From assembly GCF_005083845.1 (NCBI RefSeq), contig NZ_CP034894.1, positions 62,001 to 126,000 of the forward strand: a DNA stretch of 64,000 nucleotides, in the 5' to 3' direction. The translations under genes were made by a program, and so were the position numbers. Shown in pieces: positions 41,298 through 51,776 of the stretch. Source of the stretch: Buchnera aphidicola (Aphis helianthi) (GTDB lineage Bacteria > Pseudomonadota > Gammaproteobacteria > Enterobacterales > Enterobacteriaceae). A model generated the notes under the pieces. That model saw nothing but the letters and a program-made list of their open reading frames with translations. It had not been told where the DNA came from and did not search any database. Position 1 is the first letter of the stretch; each line of letters begins with the position of its first letter.

Positions 41298-42605
41298 ATG
41301 AAATATTTTAATACAATTGTTGATTGGAATAAGTTAAATTCTGATGAACAAGAAAACATTTTATTAAGACCTGCTTATTTTGAAAATAATGTTATTAAAA
41401 AAAAAGTAGAAGAAATAATTAAAAATGTCCAATCTTTAGGTGATCAGGCTGTAAAAAATTATACTAATTTATTTGATAAATGTTTATTACATAAGTTTCA
41501 ATTATCCCAAGAATATATATCATCTACTTTGTTACAAATTGATCCTGTGTTACAAGAAGCAATTGCAGTTGCAGAAAATAATATTACATCTTTTCATAAA
41601 GCGCAAATTTTACCGGACACTGATATTGAAACACAAGTTGGAATAAGATGTCAGCAAATATATTTACCTTTAAATTCTATTGGCATTTATATTCCTAATG
41701 GAATAGCGCCTTTATTATCTACAGTATTAATGCTTGGGATACCTGCTAAAATTGCCGGTTGTAAAGAAATTATATTATGTTCTCCTCCACCAATTAGTCA
41801 TGAAGTTATTTATGCTGCGCATACTTGTGGAATTAATAAAATATTTCAAATAGGTGGTGCACAAGCTATTGCTGCTTTAGCTTTTGGAACTGAAAGTATT
41901 CCTAAAGTAGATAAAATTTTTGGACCAGGTAATGCTTATGTCACTGAAGCAAAATTACAAGTTAGTTCTGTATTTAATGGCCCAGAAATAGATATGTTAG
42001 CAGGTCCATCAGAATTATTAATTATTGCTGATGAAACTTCTAATGCAGATTTTATTGCGGCTGATCTATTATCTCAAGCGGAACATGGAATATCTTCTCA
42101 AGTACTATTATTAACTTCTTGTGCTCAATTAGCTAAACAAGTTGTTTTATCTATTAATAAGCAATTAAAGAATTTTTTTAGATCATCTGATATATATATT
42201 GCTTTAAAAAATAGCGCAATAATTTTAACAAAAAGTGTTTTTGAATCTATTTATATATCTAATAGATATGCACCAGAACATTTAATTATTAATACAAAAG
42301 AACCAAGATCATTACTTCCTCATATATTGAATGCTAGTTCAATTTTTTTAGGGCCTTGGTCTCCTGAATCAGCAGGTGATTATGCTTCTGGGACTAATCA
42401 CGTTTTGCCAACATATGGTAAATCTATTTCAAGTTCTGCTTTAGGTTTATCTGATTTTAAAAAACGTATATTAGTACAAGAATTAACATCTCAAGGATTT
42501 ATGGACTTATCACATACTCTTCAAGTTTTATCTAAATCAGAAAAATTAGAGGCACATAATAATGCTGTTAAAATTCGGATAAATTTTTTCCAGGATAAAT
42601 TATGA
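41298..42605 (+). CDS. hisD: Histidinol dehydrogenase
   Basis: HisD oxidises histidinol twice to histidine, using NAD and zinc. It is 435 residues (E. coli 434). The segments YIPNGIAPLLSTVLMLG, FGPGNAYVTEAK, the zinc-site DLLSQAEHG and AGDYASGTNHVLPT are typical. It follows hisG after 6 bases and overlaps hisC by 4 bases. Confidence 0.97.
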   Translation: MKYFNTIVDWNKLNSDEQENILLRPAYFENNVIKKKVEEIIKNVQSLGDQAVKNYTNLFDKCLLHKFQLSQEYISSTLLQIDPVLQEAIAVAENNITSFHKAQILPDTDIETQVGIRCQQIYLPLNSIGIYIPNGIAPLLSTVLMLGIPAKIAGCKEIILCSPPPISHEVIYAAHTCGINKIFQIGGAQAIAALAFGTESIPKVDKIFGPGNAYVTEAKLQVSSVFNGPEIDMLAGPSELLIIADETSNADFIAADLLSQAEHGISSQVLLLTSCAQLAKQVVLSINKQLKNFFRSSDIYIALKNSAIILTKSVFESIYISNRYAPEHLIINTKEPRSLLPHILNASSIFLGPWSPESAGDYASGTNHVLPTYGKSISSSALGLSDFKKRILVQELTSQGFMDLSHTLQVLSKSEKLEAHNNAVKIRINFFQDKL

Positions 42606-43675
42606 AGGATAAAATAATACATTTAGTTAGGTCAAATATAAAAGATTTACAACCTTATGAATCAGCAAGACGTATTGGAGGTAACGGTAAAATATGGTTA
42701 AATGCAAATGAATCTCCTATACCCAGTTCATTTACAACTAACATTACATTATTTAATCGTTATCCTGAATGTCAACCTAAGAATTTAATTTCTTCCTATG
42801 CTGATTATGTTGGTTTGTTAAATGATCAAGTTTTAGTAACTAGAGGCGCTGATGAGGGTATAGAATTATTAATTAAAGCTTTTTGTAATCCAGGAGAAGA
42901 TGCAATTATTTATTGTCCTCCAACTTATGATATGTATGCTATAAATGCTAGAATTGCGAATGTTAAAATAAAAGAAATTCCTACCTTTAGAAATACTTGG
43001 CAAATAAATTTAGAAAAGATTGAATCTAATCTTAATAAAGTTAAATTAATATATATATGTAATCCAAATAATCCTACTGGAAATATTATTTTAAAAAAAG
43101 ATATTATAAATTTATTAAAAATAACTTTAGAATGTGCTTTAGTTGTAATAGATGAAGCATATATAGAATTTTCCCCTAAAAATAGTATGATTGATTTTTT
43201 ACAACAATATCCAAATTTAATTATTTTACGAACTTTATCTAAAGCATTTTCATTAGCAGGTATAAGATGTGGTTTTACTTTAGCGAATAAAGAGATTATT
43301 AATATTTTACATAAAGTAATTAGTCCATATCCAATTTCTACTATTGTTGCTGATATTGCTGTACAGTCTTTAAATAAAAACTCAATAAAAAATATGCAAG
43401 ATAGAGTGTTAAAAATTAATTCAAATCGTAATTGGTTAGTTAATGAACTATCGAATATTTCTTTGGTAGAAAAAGTTTTTTATAGTAATGCTAATTATAT
43501 TTTAGTTAAATTTCATATGTTTGAAAAAATATTTCAGCATCTATGGACAAATGGTATAATTTTAAGAAATCAAAATCATAAGATTTATTTAAATAAATGC
43601 TTAAGGATATCAATAGGATCTTATTCTGAATGTGTACGTTTAATTAAAGAAATTAAAATTTTATCTAACAGATAA
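42602..43675 (+). CDS. hisC: Histidinol-phosphate aminotransferase
   Basis: HisC makes histidinol phosphate from imidazole acetol phosphate and glutamate. It is 357 residues (E. coli 356). It is a PLP enzyme of fold type I: NPNNPTG, the DEAY aspartate and the Schiff-base lysine in RTLSKAFSLAGIRCG are all present. Its ATG overlaps the hisD stop. Confidence 0.97.
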   Translation: MKDKIIHLVRSNIKDLQPYESARRIGGNGKIWLNANESPIPSSFTTNITLFNRYPECQPKNLISSYADYVGLLNDQVLVTRGADEGIELLIKAFCNPGEDAIIYCPPTYDMYAINARIANVKIKEIPTFRNTWQINLEKIESNLNKVKLIYICNPNNPTGNIILKKDIINLLKITLECALVVIDEAYIEFSPKNSMIDFLQQYPNLIILRTLSKAFSLAGIRCGFTLANKEIINILHKVISPYPISTIVADIAVQSLNKNSIKNMQDRVLKINSNRNWLVNELSNISLVEKVFYSNANYILVKFHMFEKIFQHLWTNGIILRNQNHKIYLNKCLRISIGSYSECVRLIKEIKILSNR

Positions 43676-43700
43676 TATTTTAATCATAAGGTTGTTTAAA

Positions 43701-44762
43701 ATGAAACAAAAAATATTATTTATTGATCGAGATGGCACGTTAATTGATGAGCCTAAAGATAACTTTCAAATTGATAAAATTAATAAAATTGTATTTAAAA
43801 AAAATGTAATTTCTTCACTTCTTAAATTAATGAAACTTGGTTATAAATTTGTTATGATTACAAATCAAGATGGATTAGGAACCAAATCGTTTCCATTAGA
43901 GGAGTTTAATATACCTCATTTTTTTATTTTAAATATTTTTAAATCAGAAGGAATAATATTTGAAGATATTTTAATTTGTCCACATTTTAAAAATGATAAC
44001 TGTGAATGCAGAAAACCTAAAACTAAATTAGTAAAATCATGGTTAAATAAAATTAAAAGTCAATATAGTTATGTTATCGGTGATCGAAAAACAGATATGG
44101 ATTTAGCAAAAAATATGAAATTACAGGGAATACAATATAAAGAAAAAACTTTTAATTGGCCAAATATTGTAACAAAAATTACACAGAATAATCGATGTGG
44201 AGAAGTATTTAGAACAACGAAAGAAACTTGTATACATGTAAAAGTATGGTTGGATTCTGAACATACCAGTAATATTAAAACAGGAATAAATTTTTTTGAT
44301 CATATGTTAGAACAATTATCAGTACATAGTGGTATTTCTATTTATATAAAAGCTAAAGGAGACCTAAAAGTTGATGATCATCATACTGTGGAAGATACAG
44401 GTATTGCTTTAGGAGAAGCGTTATCACAAGCATTAGAAAATAAAAATGGCATATCTAGATTTGGTTTTGTTTTACCTATGGATGAAAGTGTAGCACAATG
44501 TACAATAGATTTATCAAATCGTGCATATTTAAATTTTAAAGGTTGTTTCCGACATCAAATAGTTGGGGATTTAAGTACTGATATGGTAGAACATTTTTTT
44601 TATTCCCTTTGTCAATCTATGCAAATTACTTTACATTTATCATTCAAAGGAAATAACGATCATCATTGTGTTGAAAGTTTATTTAAAGCATTTGGAAAAG
44701 TATTACGTCAAGCAATAAAAATAGAAGGGGAAACATTACCAACATCAAAAGGATTATTATAG
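43701..44762 (+). CDS. hisB: Bifunctional histidinol-phosphatase / imidazoleglycerol-phosphate dehydratase
   Basis: The N-terminal HAD phosphatase (residues 1-165) has FIDRDGTL and a zinc loop [15 protein letters not shown]. The C-terminal dehydratase has the two metal-binding HHTVEDT and [13 protein letters not shown] motifs. I start at the ATG at 43701, which matches E. coli and has AAGG 9 bases upstream; the frame is open to a TTG at 43692. The product is 353 residues (E. coli 355). Both activities look intact. The stop shares one base with the hisH GTG. Confidence 0.97.
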   Translation: MKQKILFIDRDGTLIDEPKDNFQIDKINKIVFKKNVISSLLKLMKLGYKFVMITNQDGLGTKSFPLEEFNIPHFFILNIFKSEGIIFEDILICPHFKNDNCECRKPKTKLVKSWLNKIKSQYSYVIGDRKTDMDLAKNMKLQGIQYKEKTFNWPNIVTKITQNNRCGEVFRTTKETCIHVKVWLDSEHTSNIKTGINFFDHMLEQLSVHSGISIYIKAKGDLKVDDHHTVEDTGIALGEALSQALENKNGISRFGFVLPMDESVAQCTIDLSNRAYLNFKGCFRHQIVGDLSTDMVEHFFYSLCQSMQITLHLSFKGNNDHHCVESLFKAFGKVLRQAIKIEGETLPTSKGLL

Positions 44763-45379
44763 TGAATATAGTTATATTAAATACTGGTTGTGCTAATTTA
44801 ACTTCAATAAGAATAGCTATTAAACGATTAGGATATATACCTCAAATTACTTCTGATCCTAACTTATTGCTAAAATGTAAAAAACTTATAATACCTGGTG
44901 TAGGAACTGCTTCTGCAGTTATGAATGTTTTACATAAAAAAAATCTTATAAATATTATTAAAAATATGAAACAACCAGTTTTGGGAATTTGTCTTGGAAT
45001 GCAAATTTTTTGTAAATTTAGTGAAGAATGTAATGGAACAAATACAATTGGGATTTTAAATAATTGTTCAACACATCTTTTAAAAAATTTAAATTTGTCT
45101 TTACCTCATATTGGTTGGAATTATATTACTTTTAATAAAATACACCCATTATTTAAAAACATTCAAAAAAAATCTAGATTTTATTTTGTTCATAGTTATA
45201 TTGTACCAGTCAATAAATATACTTTAGCAACAAGTAATTATGGAATATCTTTTAGTTCTGTTATTCAAAAAAATAACTTCTTCGGAGTTCAATTTCATCC
45301 AGAAAAATCAGGTGATGTAGGAGCTCAATTACTAAAAAATTTTTTAGAGATATCATTTAATGATTATTCCAGCATTTGA
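44762..45379 (+). CDS. hisH: Imidazole glycerol phosphate synthase glutaminase subunit
   Basis: HisH hydrolyses glutamine and passes ammonia to HisF. It is 205 residues (E. coli 196). The class I glutaminase triad is visible: C77 in GICLGMQ, and H and E in FHPEKSG. It starts with GTG overlapping the hisB stop by one base. The C terminus runs 20 bases into hisA, about nine residues longer than usual. Confidence 0.96.
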   Translation: MNIVILNTGCANLTSIRIAIKRLGYIPQITSDPNLLLKCKKLIIPGVGTASAVMNVLHKKNLINIIKNMKQPVLGICLGMQIFCKFSEECNGTNTIGILNNCSTHLLKNLNLSLPHIGWNYITFNKIHPLFKNIQKKSRFYFVHSYIVPVNKYTLATSNYGISFSSVIQKNNFFGVQFHPEKSGDVGAQLLKNFLEISFNDYSSI

Positions 45380-46094
45380 TTTCCTAGAAGGAAAAGCAGT
45401 TCGTTTACATCAAGGCAATTATTTAGAAAAAAAATTTTATGATATAGATTTATATCAAAATTTGATAAATTATAAAAAGCAAGGAGTAAAAATTATTCAT
45501 TTAGTAGATTTAAATGGTACAAAAAATATAAAAAACAGACAATTGAATCTTTTAAAAGATATAATATCTTACACAAATATTCCTATTCAAATTGGTGGTG
45601 GGATACGAACCGAAAAAGATATAAACATGTTATTTAAATTAGGTTTTAAAAGAGTTGTTATTGGTTCTTCTGCAATAACCAATCAAATAGAAGTAAAAAA
45701 ATGGTTAAGAATTTATGGCTCTAATAAAATTGTTTTAGCATTAGACGTTAAAATTATTAATAACATCAAAAAAATATCAATTAATGGTTGGTTACAAGAC
45801 ACTAATTTTACATTAGAAGAAATAATCGATATTTTTTCTTCTGAAAATTTGAAACATGTACTTTGTACAGATATATCTAAAGATGGTACTTTATCGGGTC
45901 CTAATATTACATTATATAAAGAAATTGTAAAAAAGTTCAAAAATATTAAATTTCAAGCATCAGGAGGAGTATCAACGTTATCTGACATAATTTCATTAAA
46001 ACAAACACGCGTAAATAGTATTATTATAGGTCGTAGTTTGTTAGAAAAAAAATTTACGATAAAAGAGGCATTAAAATGTTGGCAAAAAGAATAA
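45360..46094 (+). CDS. hisA: ProFAR isomerase
   Basis: HisA opens the ribose of ProFAR by an Amadori rearrangement. It is a 244-residue (beta-alpha)8 barrel (E. coli 245). Catalytic aspartates are D7 in PAFDFLEG and the one in LALDVKI; the phosphate sites IGGGIRT and SGGVST are present. It overlaps hisH by 20 and hisF by 19 bases, the tightest packing in the window. Confidence 0.97.
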   Translation: MIIPAFDFLEGKAVRLHQGNYLEKKFYDIDLYQNLINYKKQGVKIIHLVDLNGTKNIKNRQLNLLKDIISYTNIPIQIGGGIRTEKDINMLFKLGFKRVVIGSSAITNQIEVKKWLRIYGSNKIVLALDVKIINNIKKISINGWLQDTNFTLEEIIDIFSSENLKHVLCTDISKDGTLSGPNITLYKEIVKKFKNIKFQASGGVSTLSDIISLKQTRVNSIIIGRSLLEKKFTIKEALKCWQKE

Positions 46095-46852
46095 TAGCAT
46101 GTCTTGATGTGAGCAATGGAGTTGTGGTTAAAGGTGTTCAATTTAAAAATCATAAAATTGTAGGTGATATAATTCCTTTATCTGAACGTTATGCAAGAGA
46201 AGGTATTGATGAATTAGTTTTTTATGATATCACAGCTGCAACTAACAATACATTGGTTGATAGAAGTTGGATAGAAAAAGTTGCAGAAGTTATTAATATT
46301 CCCTTTTGTGTAGCAGGTGGAATTAAAAGTGTAGAAGATGTAAAAAATATACTATCTTTTGGTGCTGATAAAATATCAATTAATTCTGCTGCATTAATTA
46401 ATCCTACTTTGATTAATAGAATTGCAGAACGTTTTGGTATACAATGTATAGTTGTAGGAATTGATTCATGGTTTGATAAATTAAATCAATGTTATATGGT
46501 TCAACAATATACAGGTAATATTAATCGTACTTACCAAACTAATTGGAAAACATTTGATTGGATAAAACAAGTTCAAAAAAATGGCGCTGGAGAAATTGTT
46601 TTAAATATGATGAATCAAGATGGATTGCAAAATGGATATGATTTATTACAATTAAAGCAAATGAGAAAAATATGCAAAGTACCTTTAATTGCATCAGGTG
46701 GTGCTGGAAATTTAGATCATTTTTATGAAGCATTATTTTATGCTAATGTTGATGGTGTATTAGCTGCTTCTGTCTTTCATAAAAATATAGTTAGTATAAA
46801 ATTATTAAAAGATTTTTTAATTAAACGAGGAATAGAAATTCGACAATGTTAA
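46076..46852 (+). CDS. hisF: Imidazole glycerol phosphate synthase cyclase subunit
   Basis: HisF forms imidazole glycerol phosphate and releases AICAR, using ammonia from HisH. It is a 258-residue barrel, as in E. coli. D11 in [10 protein letters not shown] and the aspartate in VVGIDSWF are the catalytic pair. [13 protein letters not shown] and [12 protein letters not shown] bind phosphates. Confidence 0.97.
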   Translation: MLAKRIIACLDVSNGVVVKGVQFKNHKIVGDIIPLSERYAREGIDELVFYDITAATNNTLVDRSWIEKVAEVINIPFCVAGGIKSVEDVKNILSFGADKISINSAALINPTLINRIAERFGIQCIVVGIDSWFDKLNQCYMVQQYTGNINRTYQTNWKTFDWIKQVQKNGAGEIVLNMMNQDGLQNGYDLLQLKQMRKICKVPLIASGGAGNLDHFYEALFYANVDGVLAASVFHKNIVSIKLLKDFLIKRGIEIRQC

Positions 46853-47469
46853 ATAAACAAAAAAAAATATTAAAATTAGATTGGTATAAAACTAATGGTA
46901 TGATTCCAACAATAATACAAGATTATTTATCCAATGAAGTTTTAATGCACGGTTATATGAATGAAGAATCATTATTAAAAACACAACAAGAAGGTTTTGT
47001 TACTTTTTATTCTCGTAGTAAAAAACGATTATGGACAAAAGGTGAAACTTCAGGAAATTTCTTGAGAGTAATAGAAATAACTACAGATTGTGATAATGAT
47101 TCATTATTAGTATTAGCTGAATCTACCGGAACAACATGTCATTTAAATAAAAAAAGTTGCTTTTTTTTACAAAATAATTATTTATCTTTTCTTGCTGAAT
47201 TAGAAAGAATAATAGAAGATAGAAAAAATAATTATTTACAAAATTCATATACATCTAATTTATATAAATCTGGAACTCAACGAATAGCACAAAAAGTAGG
47301 TGAAGAAGCTGTAGAAACAATATTAGCTGCAATGAAAAAAGATACAAACGAATTAATTAACGAATCCTCAGATTTAATTTATCATTTAATTGTATTATTA
47401 CATGATCAAAATTTAAATTTTAATTTAATTATTGAAAATTTAAAACAAAGAAAAATAACAAGATTATAA
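46846..47469 (+). CDS. hisI: Bifunctional phosphoribosyl-AMP cyclohydrolase / phosphoribosyl-ATP pyrophosphatase
   Basis: HisIE catalyses steps two and three of histidine synthesis. It is 207 residues (E. coli 203). The cyclohydrolase half has [35 protein letters not shown] and the zinc cysteines. The pyrophosphatase half has the [12 protein letters not shown] motif and a late [10 protein letters not shown]. It is the last gene of a complete hisGDCBHAFI operon in E. coli order and overlaps hisF by 7 bases. Confidence 0.97.
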   Translation: MLNKQKKILKLDWYKTNGMIPTIIQDYLSNEVLMHGYMNEESLLKTQQEGFVTFYSRSKKRLWTKGETSGNFLRVIEITTDCDNDSLLVLAESTGTTCHLNKKSCFFLQNNYLSFLAELERIIEDRKNNYLQNSYTSNLYKSGTQRIAQKVGEEAVETILAAMKKDTNELINESSDLIYHLIVLLHDQNLNFNLIIENLKQRKITRL

Positions 47470-47835
47470 AATTTGTATTCTTAAATTAAATAATTTTTTA
47501 TAAAATAATTCATAAAAACAATATTTTACTTATAATATTTTAAGTTTATTTTAATTTCAAAAAATTTCAATAAAATTAACATATATATAATATATGTAAA
47601 TTTTTCTTATTGTATAAATCAAATCTAATAAAAAATAACATAAAACATTTATATAATTAAAAGATATACAATTAATTTTATCATTGTAACCATCTTTATT
47701 TTTTATATATTTATTAAAATATTTTTATTCTAAAATGCAAATTGAAAATAATTATAATATCATTTATTGTATAAGAAATATAATTTAATAATATAATTTT
47801 AAATGAATAATACATTTTTAATACTGGAGAAAAAA
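47470..47835 (+). other. A+T-rich gap between hisI and gnd
   Basis: No gene or RNA is visible in these 366 bases. The part near 47,760-47,800 has overlapping TATAAT-like boxes that could serve gnd, but there is no clear -35. No strong terminator follows hisI. Confidence 0.45.
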
Positions 47836-49251
47836 ATGTTAAAGCAACAAATTGGTGTTGTAGGTATGGCTGTAATGGGTCGAAATTTAGCATTAAATAT
47901 TGAAAGTAAAAATTATCGTGTATCTATTTTTAATAGAACTAGATTAACAACAGAAGAAGTAATTAGAAAAAACAAAAAAAGAAATATTTTTCCATATTTT
48001 TCTATTAAAGATTTTGTTAATTCATTGACAAAACCAAGATGTATTTTATTAATGGTTAAATCAGGATCTCCTACAGATAATACTATTGCGTCTATTCTTC
48101 CTTATTTAGAAAAAGGAGATATATTAATTGATGGAGGTAATACTTTTTATAAAGATACTATTAGAAGAAATAATGATCTTCTTGAAAAAGGTATATATTT
48201 TATTGGAATGGGTGTTTCTGGAGGAGAATTTGGAGCATTATATGGTCCTTCTATTATGCCAGGTGGATCAAAAAAAGCATATAAACTTATTTCTGCAATT
48301 TTAAAAGATATATCTGCTAAATTTCAAGGAGAATCTTGTGTGACTTACATTGGTCCTGATGGTTCTGGACACTATGTAAAAATGATTCATAATGGAATTG
48401 AATATGGTGATATGCAATTAATTTCGGAATCATATTTAATTTTAAAAAATTTATTAAATTTAAGTAATGAAGAGCTTTCTAACACATTTTCAGAATGGAA
48501 TAAAGGAGAGCTAAATAGTTATCTAATTGAAATAACGAAAAATATTTTTATTAAAAAAGATGAAAAAAATCGTTATTTATTAGATTTTATTTTAGATGAA
48601 GCAGAAGATAAAGGTACTGGAAAATGGATCAGTAAAAATGCTTTAGAGCTTCGAGAACCTCTTACATTAATTACAGAATCTGTTTTTTCACGGTATTTAT
48701 CTTCACTTAAAAAACAACGTATTATTGCATCAAAAATATTAAAAGGTCCTACTTTAAAACATATATCACATGAGAATAAAAAAAAATTTATTGAAGAAGT
48801 TCGAAAAGCTCTTTATTTAGGTAAAATTATTTCTTATGCACAAGGTTTTGCTCAATTAAAAAAAGCGTCAGAAAAATATTCTTGGAATTTAAAATACGGT
48901 AAAATCGCTAAAATTTTTAGAGAAGGATGCATTATACGAGCTAGTTTTTTAGAAAAAATAACAGATGCATTTAATATTGATAATAATATAACTAATTTAT
49001 TATTAACTCCTTATTTTTCAAAAATATCTAATGAATATGAAAAATCTTTACGAAATGTTGTTGTATATGGCATAAAATATGGTATTCCTATTCCTGCTTT
49101 TGCTTCTGCTATATCATATTATGATAGTTATCGCAATTCTTCTTCATCAGCTAATTTAATTCAAGCGCAAAGAGATTATTTTGGTGCACATACTTATAAA
49201 AGAACAGATAAAATAGGATACTTTCATACAGATTGGTTAATTAAAAAGTAA
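47836..49251 (+). CDS. gnd: 6-phosphogluconate dehydrogenase, decarboxylating
   Basis: Gnd oxidises 6-phosphogluconate to ribulose 5-phosphate with NADPH. I start at the ATG at 47836: GGAGA lies just upstream and [20 protein letters not shown] matches E. coli. This gives 471 residues (E. coli 468). The frame is open for 11 more codons upstream without similarity. The NADP fold [19 protein letters not shown], and the active-site [16 protein letters not shown] are intact. gnd lies next to his as in enterobacteria. Its product also feeds RibB. Confidence 0.97.
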   Translation: MLKQQIGVVGMAVMGRNLALNIESKNYRVSIFNRTRLTTEEVIRKNKKRNIFPYFSIKDFVNSLTKPRCILLMVKSGSPTDNTIASILPYLEKGDILIDGGNTFYKDTIRRNNDLLEKGIYFIGMGVSGGEFGALYGPSIMPGGSKKAYKLISAILKDISAKFQGESCVTYIGPDGSGHYVKMIHNGIEYGDMQLISESYLILKNLLNLSNEELSNTFSEWNKGELNSYLIEITKNIFIKKDEKNRYLLDFILDEAEDKGTGKWISKNALELREPLTLITESVFSRYLSSLKKQRIIASKILKGPTLKHISHENKKKFIEEVRKALYLGKIISYAQGFAQLKKASEKYSWNLKYGKIAKIFREGCIIRASFLEKITDAFNIDNNITNLLLTPYFSKISNEYEKSLRNVVVYGIKYGIPIPAFASAISYYDSYRNSSSSANLIQAQRDYFGAHTYKRTDKIGYFHTDWLIKK

Positions 49252-49310
49252 TTTGATCTTCGGTTTTTTAATTCTTTGAAAATTAAATTAATTATATAAT
49301 TTATTATGAG

Positions 49311-49345
49311 ATAGCAGAAGATGTTCAAACATATCTATCTGCTAT
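49311..49345 (+). terminator. Hairpin after gnd
   Basis: ATAGCAGA and TCTGCTAT form an 8-bp stem, continued with bulges by AGAT/ATCT and GTT/AAC. It lies 60 bases after the gnd stop and before dcd. A mixed A/T tail follows. Confidence 0.55.
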
Positions 49346-49401
49346 TAATTATTTTATAATTTAGATATAAATATAAAATATATATGATAGGAGAAAAAAT
49401 T

Positions 49402-49992
49402 ATGCGTTTATGTGATCAAGATATTGAAAAATGGTTAGTTACAAAAAAATTAATTATTACACCTTATCCTAAAAAACAACTCATTAATGGAGTTACTGTG
49501 GATATACATCTAGGAAATACATTTCGTATTTTTTGTGATCATACTATATCTTGTATTGATTTAAGTAGTTCACAAGAAAAAATTTCTAAGAATTTAAAAA
49601 AAGTAATGAGTAATGAAAAATTATTTTCTAAACAAAACCCTTTTTTTTTAAAACCAAAAGCTTTAGTATTATTTTCAACTTTAGAAAGTATTACCTTACC
49701 AGATAATTTAGTTGGTTGGTTAGATGGTCGTTCTTCTTTAGCCAGACTTGGATTAATGATTCATGTAACTTCCCATAGAATTGATCCTGGTTGGAATGGT
49801 AATATAGTTTTAGAAATTTTTAATGCTGGGAATTTAACGTTAGTATTAACTCCAAAAATAAAAATTGCTGCGTTAAGCTTTGAATTACTTGATAAATCAG
49901 TAATTCGTCCTTACAGTGCTCGTTATGAATCAAAATATAAAATGCAGACTGGAGTAGTACCTAGTCGTATTTATAAAGAAGAAGTATTTTAA
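49402..49992 (+). CDS. dcd: dCTP deaminase
   Basis: Dcd deaminates dCTP to dUTP on the way to dTTP. I start at the ATG at 49402 (AGGAG upstream; MRLCDQDIEKWL matches E. coli), giving 196 residues (E. coli 193). The active-site stretch WLDGRSSLARLGLMIHVT and the late YESKYKMQTG are typical of the trimeric dUTPase-like fold. Confidence 0.96.
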   Translation: MRLCDQDIEKWLVTKKLIITPYPKKQLINGVTVDIHLGNTFRIFCDHTISCIDLSSSQEKISKNLKKVMSNEKLFSKQNPFFLKPKALVLFSTLESITLPDNLVGWLDGRSSLARLGLMIHVTSHRIDPGWNGNIVLEIFNAGNLTLVLTPKIKIAALSFELLDKSVIRPYSARYESKYKMQTGVVPSRIYKEEVF

Positions 49993-50100
49993 GTGTTTAG
50001 ATGTTTTCTTTAAAATTTATTTAGAGATTTTTATATAAATACTTTACGATTATTTTTTTGTATATTATATTATTTATTTTGATTAATGAAATATTATTTT

Positions 50101-51744
50101 ATGCCTATTAAAATGAGAAAAATATTAGTTACTTGTGCTTTACCATATGCAAATGGTCCTATTCATATAGGACATATGCTTGAACATATTCAAGCAGATA
50201 TTTGGGTTCGTTATCAAAGAATGCGAGGTCATGAAGTATGGTTTGTTTCTTCTGATGATGCACATGGTACTGCTATTATGTTAAGATCTAAAGATCTTAA
50301 TATATCGGAAAAACAGTTAATTAGAAATATTCATAAAGAACATAAAACAGATTTTATGAATTTTAATATTTCTTATGATAATTATCATACTACACATAGT
50401 ATAGAAAATTTATTTTTACTTAGAAAAATATTTTCTTCTTTAAATAATAAAAATCTTTTAAATAAAAAAACAATTTTTCAATTTTATGATAATAAAGAAA
50501 AAATATTTCTTCCAGATAGATTTATTAAAGGTACATGTCCTATTTGTTATACAGAAAATCAATATGGAGACACTTGTGAAATATGTAGTTCAATTTATGA
50601 ACCTAAAGATCTAATAAATTCTGTTTCAGCAATTTCAGGTACACCTCCAATTTTAAAAAAGACTGAACATTTATATTTTAATTTACCAATTTTTTCAGAT
50701 ATGTTAAATAAATGGATATATTCAGGTGTTTTAGATAATTCTGTAATAAATAAAACAGAAGAATGGTTACAATTAGGTTTAAAAAAATGGTGCATTTCTC
50801 GTGATGCTCCATATTTCGGATTTAAAATCCCAAATTTTTCTAATAAATATTTTTATGTTTGGATGGATGCTCCTATTGGTTATATAAGTGCATTTAAAAA
50901 TCTTTGTTTAAAAAATAAAAATATAAATTTTAATGAATTTTGGAATAAAAATTCAAAATGTGAATTATATCATTTTATTGGTAAAGATATTATTTATTTT
51001 CATACATTATTTTGGCCTTCAATATTAGAAGCATCTTCTTTGCGAAAACCTAACGGTATTTTTGTACATGGTCATCTAACAATAAATGGATTAAAACTGT
51101 CAAAATCTAGAGGTTTTTTAATTAAAGCATCGGATTGGCTAAAACATTTTGATTCTGATAGTTTACGTTACTATTATGCAAGTAAGTTAACAAGCAATAT
51201 TAATGATATTGAAATGAATTTAGATCATTTTATGTATAAAATAAATAGCGATATTGTAAATAAATTAATAAATTTAGCTTCAAGAAGTGCTAGTTTTATT
51301 AATAAATATTTTAATGGATATTTATCTGATACGTTAGATGATTATGATTTATACGATTCTTTTGTTAATGCAAGCAAAAAAATTGAGGGTTTTTTTGAAA
51401 ATAGAGAATTTAGTTTAATTGTTCGAAGTTCTATGAAATTATTAGATGTTGCAAATAAATATATAAATGAAAAAAAACCTTGGACAATTCAAGAAAATGT
51501 AAAAAGAAATAATACATTGCATATGATTTGTACTATGGGTATTAATTTATTTAGAATAGTTATGACTTTTTTAACACCTATTATACCTATTTTATCTAAA
51601 AAAATAGAGCTGTTTTTAATGTCAAATCTTATATGGAATGATATTAGTAAACCTTTACTGTCTCAAAAAATAACAGATTTTCCAAGATTATATGAAAGAA
51701 TAAGTTCTGATAAAATATTACAATTATTGAAGCTATCTAAATAA
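50101..51744 (+). CDS. metG: Methionyl-tRNA synthetase, lacking the C-terminal dimer domain
   Basis: MetG charges initiator and elongator tRNA-Met. From the ATG at 50101 the zinc cysteines fall at 146, 149, 159 and 162, the E. coli positions, so I prefer it over the ATG at 50086. The HIGH motif is HIGH in NGPIHIGHML, and the KMSKS motif is KLSKS. The protein is 547 residues; E. coli has 677. It stops after the anticodon-binding helical domain, and the tRNA-binding OB-fold dimerisation domain is missing. Truncated E. coli MetG of about this length is an active monomer, so the loss is tolerable. Confidence 0.95.
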   Translation: MPIKMRKILVTCALPYANGPIHIGHMLEHIQADIWVRYQRMRGHEVWFVSSDDAHGTAIMLRSKDLNISEKQLIRNIHKEHKTDFMNFNISYDNYHTTHSIENLFLLRKIFSSLNNKNLLNKKTIFQFYDNKEKIFLPDRFIKGTCPICYTENQYGDTCEICSSIYEPKDLINSVSAISGTPPILKKTEHLYFNLPIFSDMLNKWIYSGVLDNSVINKTEEWLQLGLKKWCISRDAPYFGFKIPNFSNKYFYVWMDAPIGYISAFKNLCLKNKNINFNEFWNKNSKCELYHFIGKDIIYFHTLFWPSILEASSLRKPNGIFVHGHLTINGLKLSKSRGFLIKASDWLKHFDSDSLRYYYASKLTSNINDIEMNLDHFMYKINSDIVNKLINLASRSASFINKYFNGYLSDTLDDYDLYDSFVNASKKIEGFFENREFSLIVRSSMKLLDVANKYINEKKPWTIQENVKRNNTLHMICTMGINLFRIVMTFLTPIIPILSKKIELFLMSNLIWNDISKPLLSQKITDFPRLYERISSDKILQLLKLSK

Positions 51745-51776
51745 TTTTTTAAATATTTTAAAATATATAAATAATT

